A stretch of DNA of 64,000 nt. Origin: Dermanyssus gallinae (Eukaryota > Arthropoda > Arachnida > Mesostigmata > Dermanyssidae). Within the stretch, counting starts at the first letter, position 1. The number at the start of each line of letters is the position of its first letter. A program made the translations under genes and the position numbers. The stretch covers positions 110,582 to 174,581 of the forward strand of contig QVRM01000434.1 of the NCBI GenBank assembly GCA_003439945.1, written 5' to 3'. The notes under the pieces were generated by a model. That model had not been told where the DNA came from. It was given only the letters and a program-made list of their open reading frames with translations, and did no database searches. Shown piece by piece: positions 35,547 through 46,259 of this stretch.

Positions 35547-36296
35547 TATCATCTACGTTCGACCAGCCCAAGTGCCCAATCCGAACTATTTGGCGGTCTG
35601 CGAAGAAATTTTACGTTGAGACATTGGTACTGTGTGTGTGTGTGTGTGTGTGTGTGGCTGAGCGAGCTTAAAGATGCCCGCAAACATGTTTTTAAAAATC
35701 ATACGTTTTAACAGATTCAACAAATGCAATGTGATACAGAAAATCATGATATATGTATCAATAATAATAATAATAATGGTAATTAGCAGCAGAGACAGCG
35801 GTGGTTGTGATGGCGGCCACCGCCGCAGCCCTACTTCTGACGTTATAGTGCAATCAGTAGCACTGATTGATGACCGACGAAAGCAAATCCAAGATTGTCA
35901 TTTGAACAACGAAGGGCCAATGAGGTATGTGGCCAGCAGAAGCAGCAGCAGCAGCGCCAGGGAACAAAGCCGCCAATTACTATCAGCATCATCATCGACA
36001 ACGCAGATCAACAAGGGCCAGATGTTGCTCTTCTCAAGATGATGCCCAGTATTCACTTTACGGCAGACAGACAAGCACGAGTGAGCGCCAGCGACCACTC
36101 GGACGGGCGGGCCACGCGCGACCGGCGCATTGAATGGAGCGTTGAACAAACGGACGGCCAGCCAGATAGATAAAACCGTAGCGATGGAGGACGTAGAGTT
36201 TTGGTATTTGGAGCGCTTGCTCTCGCAAGGGAGGCTGCTCTTCTCAGGCCTTTCCTGCGGAATGGTTCTTATAGTTCTTGTCGGTGTTGTTGACAG

Positions 36297-36334
<38 letters not shown>

Positions 36335-36374
36335 TAAATACGCATGTATAATGCTATCCATGGTAACAACAGCG

Positions 36375-36415
<41 letters not shown>

Positions 36416-36465
36416 CACTGCTATTGTCTTTAATGTTGTCATTGAGATTGCACAAAACTGATGAG
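34462..36465. other. Intron sequence, no gene seen
   Basis: Contains (AT)n at 35,503-35,547, (TG)n at 35,633-35,654, and (AT)n at 36,299-36,331 and 36,383-36,414. The open frames near 35,674-36,173 are low-complexity (Ser/Gln) and lack recognisable domains; I do not call them genes. Confidence 0.5.
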
Positions 36466-36469
36466 AGAT

Positions 36470-36600
36470 GGCTCGTAGATGCGCGGCTTCGAGCCCCACC
36501 GTTGCACATTTGTATTTATAGGGGTCCGTCTATGAAGCAATGCGAAAGACTTGGCGGAGAGTCGGCCCAGAAAGTTGTTTTTCTATCAGCAGTGATGATT
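36470..36600 (+). mobile_element. tRNA-derived SINE, copy 3, 5'-truncated
   Basis: It starts within the B box (GGCTTCGAGCCCC) and continues CACCGTTGCACATTTGTATT, GGGGTCCGTCTATGAAGCAA, then a body ending GGCCCAGAAAG. The A-box half is missing. Confidence 0.75.
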
Positions 36601-36619
36601 TTGGAAGTCTCTGGAAGCT

Positions 36620-37970
36620 GAGGTAAGCTAACGTTAAACATTTTAGGCAAGCTTCATCGAAAGTCTTGACCGAACATATCATCACTGTCGACATCAGCCA
36701 TCACTGACAATCTTCGTACCCCCCCACACCACCCCCCAAAACAAGGAGGCAGGCGATGTTACCTCTGGACGGGTGGGGGAGAAATTAGCCATACACAAAT
36801 TATATGATATGATGACGACGCCAGCAACAACAACAACAACAACAGCAGCAGCCACAACCATAATAGCCCGTTTATTAAGCCTATGAAGTAAGCCGATCCT
36901 CAATAATATACTGCCTTGACCAAATATGCTTCTTAATACTGGTGGATTTTTGTGTCTGGCAACATGCACGCAGCGAAGACACCTCCTGCCAAAAAGGTAA
37001 CCGGCAGCAAAAGAGTAAACGGATTGATCGAAATTAATCTACGAGAGCTTCATCTCCCCCCAACTCCCCACTGCCACTCACCACCCATACCCCTCATGTT
37101 TTCTAAATTACTCGTAATCGTGTACTCAAAGATCATAAATGTGATACATAGAAAGCGTACGGAGATCGTCACTCTGTAGCACGAACACACAGCTACGATG
37201 TATTTTAAGATATCCGGTCCGGTCCGGTGGTTAGCGTTTGAAGCAACCGTCAAACGTGTCGTAATGAAGACGTTTTGGGGCTGCTTTAGTTATTATTGTG
37301 AGTCGGAGTTTTAGGGAGGGGTGGGAAGCCTGTAGCCAATAGAAAGTATGATGCGCTTGCCACATATACGTAGGTTTTACAAAAGATAGTTGTTCCATAG
37401 TTAGAAAAAAGGTATCCTGACGTTACTGGCATATTAAGCAGCAAGATATTGCCGCCGCTGCACATCGAAAGTAGTGAAGATATTCAGTATAGAGCACCCA
37501 ATGATATGATGTTTATTTCTATTCTTAATTGTATTTTCTCGTTCGTTGTGTTACAAATGTATACGTGACTAGTGCAAAGCATATTCACAAGTTACAGTTA
37601 GCTTTTATACATTATCACCATACAATTTTGTATTATTAAAATTATTTATCTATGGATTGTGTACGTATTCTAGAGAAATGGTTTAGTCAGACGCAAGTAA
37701 GATGAGATAGTGCATTCTCACCGCCTTTTTTAATCGATTAAATTATATAGTGTCCTAGTGTCCTAATATAGGCACTAGGCAGCTTGTTTCACAATGTAGC
37801 ACCTAAATTGTAGAGTGCAAACCTCAATTGCGTACTTGTGGCCGAGGAGACAATAAGTAAGTCAGATGCCGAGTCTCGGTTGTTTTGGGTTTTTGCAGAT
37901 TGGATAAGGTCAATCAGGTTGGAATGATAACTAAGGAGAATGCGCTTTATTTCGACAACCATTGTTAATG
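36620..37970. other. Intron sequence, no gene seen
   Basis: Short CA/CAA-rich stretches near 36,825-36,850 and otherwise mixed sequence. No coding block or element recognised. Confidence 0.5.
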
Positions 37971-37974
37971 TAAC

Positions 37975-38150
37975 TGGCCCGGTGGCATAGTGCATTCGCG
38001 TGCGTCTTGCGACCAAAGGAGACACATAGTTGCACGGGTTCGATCTCCGTCGTTGCACATTTGTATTTATGGGGTCTATCTTGGAAGCAATGTGAAAGCA
38101 AATCCGTGGACGTTATGCCAAATGTTGGCTAAAAGTTAAATCGAAAAAAG
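37975..38150 (+). mobile_element. tRNA-derived SINE, copy 4, most complete head
   Basis: GGCCCGGTGGCATAGTGCATT forms the tRNA-like head with an A box, followed by the B box GGGTTCGATCTCC at 38,037-38,049, then GCACATTTGTATTTATGGGG and the common body (GAAGCAATGTGAAAGC). It ends in an A-rich stretch near 38,140-38,150. Confidence 0.83.
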
Positions 38151-38257
38151 TTTAGGTATGCTAACAGGAGCACCGATAGCAAAACGCTCCATTTTAAATC
38201 AGATGAAACAGAGTTATCTGAAACGAGAAGTTATATGAGTAAGACTGTGCACCTCTC

Positions 38258-38702
38258 TCCAAAAACGGTACAACCTTAAAAACGGCTCGTTCACCTACCC
38301 ACACGCGCAACTTCTAACGGGTCATAGTGGCTGTTTTCGACAATATTTACACCGCATTGGTAAAACTGACTCCCCCGTATGCCGTACGTGCAACTCAGGG
38401 GAGGTTGACAATGTAGTGCACTGCTATAAACGCTGCGCCTTTTTCGACACTGAGCGAGAGATACTGTCCCAGAATTTACGACTGAAGAACCTTCTGACAT
38501 GCCAAGCCTTTGTAGAGACGCTCCTCAAAGATCATGAATCCTGGATTTTTATAAAAAAAGATTCGCAGAAACTGTCTCCGCGGCAAAAATAGCCGCCACA
38601 CAAAGTTGAGCAGCCTTAATGGCATAAGTCCCACACTGCCGTGGCTTTAACAACGACGCCCGGTGTATATTACGCGTTTTACCAGTTACCTCTAAAAAAA
38701 GG
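38258..38702 (+). mobile_element. R1-type retrotransposon 3' fragment
   Basis: The frame reads NGSFTYPHAQLLTGHSGCFR, QYLHRIGKTDSPVCRTCNSG, then HCYKRC and FDTEREILSQNL. This is the C-terminal Cys-His region, closely matching 25,300-25,500. The 3' end has CCCACACTGCCGTGGCTTT and ACCAGTTACCTC plus an A-run. Imperfect flanking GTGCACCTC and GTACACCTC may be the target duplication. It is antisense in a MAST-like intron. Confidence 0.83.
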
Positions 38703-41700
38703 CCGTACACCTCCAGACCATTTGTCAAGTGACTCTGTACATAGTGTGGTACATAGCTGTGAGGCGTTGGCGAGAAAGAATTTTGCGAGTGCAGCAGATG
38801 GTAACAACGCTACTGACAGTTTTTTCCTGACTTTCGCATGTGCCTGAAGTTTTCAATTGAACAATTCCTGTTTTTGGTCATTTTATGCAGATATTGTAAT
38901 CCCCTGCACCTTAAAATTAACAAAAAATAGATATCCTGAAAAATCATTGCTTCGACCTATTGGGGGGGGGGAGTCGGCCACGAATAGAGCAGTTAGTTTA
39001 GCATGTTTCGGAACATTAGGAATATCGTTAACAGAAATATGAAATAACGGGTCACTAACACTTACTTGAGCGACTTCGAATGATATATCTTCTATATGAG
39101 GAAAAAATGGTCTAATTTAGACAACTTGGCGTCTTTCGGAAACGTATGAGCATACCCCCCCAGTAAGTCAAGTTTTTTTAAATTATGTTTAGATCCAAAG
39201 TGTCAAAAGCATTTTTTAGGATAATAAATACCCCATCTACAGTCATCTTTAATTAGATCTGCTTCCGTACATCTTTAGCAACCAATCAGAAAGCACCACA
39301 CTCGACATCTTAAATCGAAACCCGAACATGTTTTTCGATAAAATATCTAAACTACTTTTAATTTTCAGAAGATCTTCGACATTAGCGGAAATACTGACAG
39401 GTCGGTAATTGGTTCGACACAAGCGTACCTCGCCTTTAGGCCATTATGATTTACTCCTGTTCTGAAGGATATATTGGTGATATACTCAACAGGCAATGCG
39501 AGTGCCTCCGTAGCCCTGTGGGAAACCTGTGATTAAATCTGTCTGAGGGCAGTGGTGGAGATTTTAACATTTTTTAAATGATGGTGGATTCTGTGAACGT
39601 TGACTGCCCGCAGGGAAAATTGTTCGGTAGACGTCGGAAAGTCATGCGGAGTAGGGCACCTCAAAGGGCACCGTTTTGCTGTTACGGGTTACGCATGTCG
39701 CGTAGTAGTGTGAATATGTATGTAATATTTTAGCTTGCAAAGTCTCATCGGTGATGAGTCCTCATTTCGTAAGTAGCCTTGTGCACGTTTTTTCTTAAAC
39801 ACCTCCCAGTAAAGTAATGCACCTGATTATTTAGGATAATTTAACATATAAATCAACATATCAAGGTTCAACCTCAAAATTCCCACATCAAGGTTCAACC
39901 TCAAAGCTCCCATATCAGTGTTCAACCTCAACTCTCCTCTAGACCCGCATATGTTATGTTTGAGTTTTTGTCAATCACAGCTTTCGCACGGGCCATATTC
40001 TCCTTATTCGTTGCTGTTTTGGAACGTCTTTCATGGAATTTGTCCAGTACAGATTCAAGTTCCTGACCCATAATGTTTCGTACCATCCATACACAGTCCT
40101 CTAAGCTAAGTCTAACTGGAAGTTATTCAGAATAACTGTAGGCAGTCCAGTAGGTATGGTTGTTGTACCATCGACACGCTCGTGTTCCACGCAAACACCA
40201 TAAAAGTAGCTATTTATCTGGCAGTTCCTTGGATTTTAACTCACACTCGCCTATGCGGGACAATACCGAAATATTTCTAACCTCATACGTAATGTTAATC
40301 ATAATTATTAGTGTTGTGCTTTTCACCGTTAGTACGCCGATTTCTGTTGTCTCATGCCAAAATCGAACTCATGCCTACCCATTGAAAAACAAACAGCATC
40401 TAAACACAAGCGACACAAGCAACGGGAGGGGGGATACGCACATATCCCGACCCGACCGAAACATGCAGGCGTAATCTAATTTGCGTAGACGAGCCGTAGA
40501 ATGAATTCCACGTTGCATACAAATAAAAAAACGACAAATTGGCAGCGCGACCAATAATTGTAATTGGTGATTAATTTCGTGGAGCCCATATGTAAACAAA
40601 AAACAATTTTATATATATATATATAAAGATATAACTTTATCCATTCATCCACCATCCCTGAAAAGCCCTTGTGTAGAGAGTTAATTATATATTCCTGTAA
40701 CATATAACTACATCATCCATTATCAAAAAAGGTGGACGTGGGAATATATGCAACTGCGGCCATGACAGGCGTTCGCGGCTCATAACTGACACAATGTACT
40801 GTGGCAAACGGAGGGCTTTCACGAGCGTGATGTAAAAAAAAAGATATGCTGGTTTTACTGTGATTCAGCAATCAAACTTCTAGCACGTGTTCATGCTATG
40901 AAATTACTCAACATGGGTGTAAAATAAATAAACAGTATTGTTGAAATGCACAGCTTCTGTTACCTAAACCGATCAAAGACGTTCGAACCTCACTGTTTTT
41001 ACTGTACAAAAAAAGTATAAAAATTAAAATATATAGAGTAATATAAATCTCGAAAAACGTTGACCTTAAAATGGATTAGGACAAGCTTGCCAATGAAAAA
41101 TCGAGGTTTTGGAATATTAAAAGGCTGCTGATTAAACACCACTCTGCTACGCAGCATTTCTTGATTCGTTTGGGTCCCTAGCCGGATAACTGCCATGAGC
41201 CGAAACAAAGCCAACATTTCCGACAGAGAAAAGGAAGTAAACCTATAATGAGCTGATGTTAGATCCTGGTCCTCTAGAGAAGCTTCTCAACCAGTGTTTT
41301 CTACGATCGCTCTTCAAATGGGCACTGCGCAGAGAATCTTGGAGCAACTGGAGCCAGTCCCAGATAAAACAGTGTTTCTAGCTTCACGCGACGCTTTCAG
41401 CGGAGGCTGGCTCAAGCCTACATTGCTCTCGACACAGTTAGGGAGCATGCTAGACCACAATTTTTTCTCGCAAGATCGCAGCCTTAAGAAAAATAGCTCC
41501 ATATGCGTGCCATTGATCTCTGCGCTACGGGCTATATAGTGACGGTAAAAGATGGTGTCACTCTCGAGACAAAAGCTTGGCCTGGCGTTCCACAGTGTTC
41601 TGCACTGCACCATCCTTCTACCCAAAGCTATAATAAGGCGGATGGGTCACAGACCACGCAGCAGCTGGCCGAAAAGAACTAGCGAAAACACCTAGATATC

Positions 41701-42000
41701 GCAAACCATGGATACAATGTTGTACCAGTTGCAACAAAAACCCTGGGACCTGTCAGCAGCGACAAACAAAGCATTCCTATATGAATTGTAGAAACGAAAG
41801 AGAGGTAAGTTACGGGAGAGCAAGTAAATGGCGACATCATCCAACACAACAGCTGTCTCTGGCAGTGCGCAGAAAGAACGCCGCTTCAATCGTACATGCC
41901 AACACCTTAAATGTTTTAATGAAGTAGCAGTGGTGACTTGGGTAGCTAACGCTTGGTTCTAAAAGCACCGAGGATTGTCATGTGTAGGACTTAAAGATCG
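38703..42000. other. Intron sequence, no gene supported
   Basis: No recognisable domains. Frames at 41,294-41,625 are open on both strands for about 80-100 codons but match nothing I know. Near 39,868-39,930 a short phrase (TCAAGGTTCAACCTCAAA) is repeated three times with variation. Confidence 0.45.
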
Positions 42001-42009
42001 ATCTCCTCT

Positions 42010-43750
42010 AATAGAACTCTTTCTTCTTCCCTGATTTTTTGGTCACACCTGACAAACCTTGAGTGATTTCGACCTGACCGGATTGATCAAGAAGGTCGCG
42101 GACCCAGCCGCCAATCTGATGTGTGGCGGCAACTTGATCAACACTATCGCAGCAAGCGCTAATATTGCCGGGTCTGCTAGGCCAAGGCCCCTCTTGACTA
42201 TTGGTAAAAGAGCTGTCGTTTAGCTCTATCGTTGAGTTCGGTGTTGAGCAAGCTGGCTAAAGTATCGACAATTAGGTTATAGAAGCGCCGTAGCTCGCCT
42301 GTTTTGAAAGTAGGGTTGATACCACTCAGAGTGTGAGTCAGGCGTATGGCTGAATAGCAGCACCTCAGAGAGTAAAGGCCACTATGGTATCCTATTAGAC
42401 CAAGGTGCTCTAAAGCACTATTTAGTTTACCCAGCCGCTGAAGTAGAACCTCTTCTCCGTCCCCGTTAAGTATCTTGCATCCCGGTAACCCGCCGCGTGA
42501 TCTCGGAGATTGTTGATTCTAAGTCAGCATTTCGTACGAACACTTTGCAAGGGTTTAGGGTCAAGCCGGTTACCTTTTTGAAATCGATAATCCTTCTGTA
42601 ATAAGTCGCAAACGATCGCGAAAGCGTTTGTCATGGTGACCCGTATCTACATAGGGAGGTCGTGATAGAGCTATCGGGTGTTTCGCCCTTGTTTGACATA
42701 GTAGACCATACCTGGTGTACTGTAGGAACACACCAGGCAAGACACTTTCGGGCCGGCTTCGGCGTCTGCGTTGTCAGCTGTGTCGGCGGTGTTGTCGATG
42801 TTTGAGTTTAAGAGCTTCCGGGCGGCAGGTATATGTGATTACATTATGATGAGATGTGTTTAGGCTTTTGGACAAGCGGTAGTAGAGTAAGTAGTGCTCG
42901 AAGAACCTCAGTAATTGCCACGATAGCCTTAGACTGACTACTGAGAGCAGACGACGAGACAGTGACGATAGGCCTGTGAGCGTCCTGTGAGCCTTGGTGT
43001 TGACCCGGCGCCCTGGTAAAATAACTCGAGACCTCCTAAATGTCACAGCACGCGGTTGCCGCAGCATTCGTGTCTTCTTCGATGGGTTTTTGTGCCTAAA
43101 AAAAGTGATTTATATGTTTCCATCATCTAAGCTAGTCATACTTCCGGCTGCAGCAGCATATGTTTTTGGCCAGCAGCAGGACTACTGGCCGGCGCCGAAA
43201 CTTGATTACAAAGTTCTTCTATGACTGCTGCAGGGTGATTTACTATCACCTGTTAAAGCGTACGAGTCTCACTCACGAATCTAGTCTTCTCCCTGAGGAA
43301 GAAAGTCTCAAGCAAGAAAAGGCGCCAGCTGCATATAGTTAATGACAATTAACACATTGAAGTTTGTGTTGACATAAGGCGGCTATGTGCTCTTCGGTCC
43401 CTCATCTATGGTAGACTTTCTCTAGGATATACTGACTTGCTATATGACCGGGTCGGAGGCACTGAAATATAGTCGTGAAGTCGGTGATTGTCGGCCCAAT
43501 TTGAGTATTACTCGTCCAAAAAACTTCTGTCCGTTACTCCGAGTAGCGTGCAGACGACGAACTTGAGTCACAAATTGTCGCCTCTGTGAACGCGAAGCTA
43601 ACACCTTCAATTACTTTTACTTGTACCTTTGGGTCCTTACTTGTATCCCCCGTTTAATTGCAGGATGTTCAACAGGGAGTTTGCCGACTCTATGTTAGAG
43701 GTTCAAGCGGCGATTCTCGACTTGTCACTAAAAATTGTCGTTCCTGGGGA
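42010..43750 (-). mobile_element. Decayed second copy of the two-ORF R2-group element
   Basis: Minus-strand blocks in the same order as the element at 46.2-50.7 kb. At 43,600-43,520, QVRRLHATRSNGQKFFGRVI matches QVKRLTRLHGGARVPMGKVI of ORF1. At 43,470-43,310, CLRPGHIASQY, GTEEHIAALC and CVNCH...GAFSCLRL match the three zinc knuckles. Near 42,740, CLVCSYSTPGMVYYV matches the ORF2 zinc finger. At 42,590-42,480, DFKKVTGLTLNP matches EFRQISGLELNP of the RT. Then GCKIL...HLGLIGYHSGLYSLR matches the RT thumb. Many stops and frameshifts; the RT core between finger and thumb is deleted. Confidence 0.75.
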
Positions 43751-44269
43751 CAATGTGTGAATGACCTTGAATTAAGTAGCAGTTACCCTTCTTCGAAGTC
43801 AACGGTTGTGTCACATTCGATGGATTGTCTGCAAATAAACGACTTTGACAGTGCCTTTGGTACCTGCGTTAATCTTTTTTTGCTGTTTCAGTTCTTGTGC
43901 CGTTAAGCGTTTCTCTTTGCGGGAAGTGTAAACTGTAAATCCACCGTTATCAGCTTCGTCTCGAACAGCCTACCGGGCCGTCTGGGGTAACATCTGCAGG
44001 TGCTGCATCTTTGCGTAGTCTGGTGATGTTCAGAGGGTTCGGAGCAAACATTTGAGGGGATTGAGGCCCGGGAGCCATGACGGTTGTCCATTTCGACCGT
44101 CTAGATAACTGTCGCGCTCGGAAAAAATGCACGACCGGGATTCGAACTCGAAACTGGCTGTACGAATAGGTTTTCCAAGAGCGCATGTAAAAAGCGCTCG
44201 CACTCGAAAAAGTATCGAGGAGAAAATATTGAATGAATGAAACACATAGCTTTATTCATGAGTACTTGC

Positions 44270-44367
44270 AAATACACTCGAAAGTGTACAGCCTCTGTAC
44301 TGCGGAGGTTGCCTATGGGCTTGAACGAATAATCATTTATCTATATATATATATATATTATATATCT

Positions 44368-44436
<69 letters not shown>

Positions 44437-44513
44437 CAATTCTAGATAAATGATGACGATTATTCGTCCAAGCCCATAGGCCGCAGTACAGAGGCTGTAT
44501 ACTTTCGAGTGTA
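44270..44513. repeat. Inverted repeat around an AT array
   Basis: Arms at 44,270-44,342 and 44,444-44,513 pair over about 65-70 bp (ACAGCCTCTGTACTGCGG and CCGCAGTACAGAGGCTGT). The interior, 44,340-44,434, is (AT)n. It may be two head-to-head copies of one retroelement 3' end or a foldback element. Confidence 0.85.
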
Positions 44514-44986
44514 TATATCAACACTCAGTAAATAATAATTGTTAGTTGTCGTTCATCTACATATAGGATATAAAAATCTATACACTTTCGAACCCCAATG
44601 CGCCTTACGTAGTGCGTGCCACGGTAATTTAACATCAATATAGCAATGTTAGGCGACTGGGTCAAATTTGGCTAGCCATAATGACCAAGGAAAAGTTCAT
44701 GCTTTCCAAGGGATCATTTCATAGCTTGAAAAATGAACCTACGACTGCTATTTCTTGGTAGCTGCATGCATATTTAACGTGTCGTAAAACTGTTAAAGGC
44801 TTTTGTTAAGCCATAGTATCCCCGTAGCGCCACTACTGATTTTTTTCACCCCTGTATCAGTGAAATTTAAATTTTAAATAATGCCCGAAAGACTAGCCGC
44901 GATCACTTAGAATGCTTAACAACCATGGGACGAATCAGACGGAAAATCGATACGACCACGTGCATCTAGGTTAAACCTCTGTAGTA

Positions 44987-44987
44987 C

Positions 44988-45013
<26 letters not shown>
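44987..45013. repeat. (AT)n microsatellite near kinase exon
   Basis: AT run about 74 bp beyond the donor of the exon at 45,087-45,291. Confidence 0.95.
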
Positions 45014-45018
<5 letters not shown>

Positions 45019-45086
45019 GCTCTTGCTCTCCCGCCTTATTTGCTTCTTATCGTCTTCGAGTGTATGAAGTGGTGTGTGGACGTTAC

Positions 45087-45291
45087 CGTGCATATGCATA
45101 TATTCGAGGCCGAGGTAGATCTGCGCGGAGATCATTTTGACCGACATCGGCGGCAACGTTCGGGTGATTTTCGTTAACTTGTTGAGGTCGACGCCAGGCA
45201 CGAGTTCGAGGATGGCAATGTGGGCATTTCTTGACTCGAACGCCGCATAGTACGTGACGACAAACTTGCACCGAACCACGGACGCGATCAA
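45087..45291 (-). CDS. MAST-like kinase, N-lobe end and hinge exon
   Basis: A 205-bp minus-strand exon between acceptor TACTCTGTAG (45,292) and donor CACG|GTAACG. It encodes LIASVVRCKFVVTYYAAFES, RNAHIAILELVPGVDLNKL (strand beta5, hinge and helix D), then SVKMISAQIYLGLEYMHMHG of helix E. It starts in phase 0, preceded by an in-frame stop, and leaves one G that joins to 28,556-28,641 to give HG-FVHRD. It begins after the expected alpha-C Glu, so an exon carrying that helix should precede it. The upstream intron now holds the two-ORF R2-group element (46.2-50.7 kb). Confidence 0.92.
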
Positions 45292-45354
45292 CTACAGAGT
45301 AGATTCCACACCCGCAACACCGACAATACAAGGGGCAGCAACCCAATAAACCAC

Positions 45355-45444
45355 AGCAAAACGGAAAGAGAGTAATATTACATATATACACGTTTTGTAC
45401 GTATAGATCGTCATAACCCGTTGGCAAATGTATTTGACTACGCG

Positions 45445-45494
<50 letters not shown>

Positions 45495-45590
45495 TAACGC
45501 TCTGGCAACCACTTTTTAGACGCTCGTAATGGGCTAAGTTGCCTGTGGCCATTACGAGCGTCTAAAATGTGGTTGTCATAGCGTTAAAAA

Positions 45591-45672
<82 letters not shown>

Positions 45673-45758
45673 CGTAGTCAAATACATTTGCCAACGGGTT
45701 ATGACAATATATGCGTACACAATATGTATATATGTAATATCGCTCTCTTTCCGTTTTT
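45355..45758. repeat. Nested foldback structure, about 404 bp
   Basis: Outer arms 45,355-45,446 and 45,668-45,758 are inverted copies (CATAACCCGTTGGCAAATGT is in the left arm). Inner arms 45,494-45,532 and 45,549-45,587 are a second inverted repeat (AACGCTCTGGCAACCAC) around a 16-nt loop. (AT)n arrays at 45,458-45,486 and 45,592-45,668 separate inner and outer arms. No coding sequence. Its upstream edge is about 65 bp from the exon at 45,087-45,291. It may be a non-autonomous DNA transposon. Confidence 0.85.
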
Positions 45759-46074
45759 GTATATATATATTTTTTTTCTTGGGTTCGATTCGCTGAGAGC
45801 GGACGTACGTGCGATTCGCTCTTGTAAATTGGTGGCATTTAATAAGTTCAAGCGCCTTATCTACAGTGATCTCTACCACAGAGATTGCCTGTGTAGCCGA
45901 GTTTTCAGTGCTCTGCATCCTGAAGTGTTTTATTGGCCCTAAGCGTGCCCAAGAGTTGTAATCTTTTCTAGTGCGCAGGGCTATTCGTGTCCGTTCTATT
46001 GACAAACGTACAGATCATCTTTGTTTACATGTGGCTACAACCGGCGGCGCAGGCTAGATGCTAAGCCGTGCTGT

Positions 46075-46160
46075 GGTGCCAACAGACAGCGTAGCCTAGG
46101 CGGTCGCGCAAGGATTCGTCAGCCAAACGACCCCCGGTTCGAATCCCGCAGTGTACTTTT
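46075..46160 (+). other. tRNA-like sequence with B box and T-run
   Basis: TAGCCTAGGCGG resembles an A box and CCCGGTTCGAATCCCGC is a perfect B box, followed after about 10 bp by ten Ts, which would stop RNA polymerase III. The T-stem and acceptor halves do not pair, so it is not an intact tRNA gene. It lies about 100 bp before ORF1 of the next element. Confidence 0.5.
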
Positions 46161-46259
46161 TTTTTTACGTTAGTGGGAGCCAACCACGTAGTTGTAATAT
46201 AACTCAGCTACCCATTTGGTCGGTCACTACGAGATAACATTCAACGGAAAGCCGCTAAG

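Noticed and set aside
35674..36173. Possible Ser/Gln-rich protein-coding exons on the plus strand
   Set aside because: Low-complexity AGC/CAG-type sequence in an intron, with no domain or convincing splice sites.
41294..41625. Overlapping open frames on both strands
   Set aside because: No recognisable motif on either strand; openness alone is not enough.
44100..44200. Further tRNA-like or SINE copy (GAGTTCGAATCCC on the minus strand)
   Set aside because: Only a B-box-like match; no A box or shared SINE body.
46075..46160. Functional tRNA gene
   Set aside because: The B box is good, but the T stem and acceptor stem do not pair.
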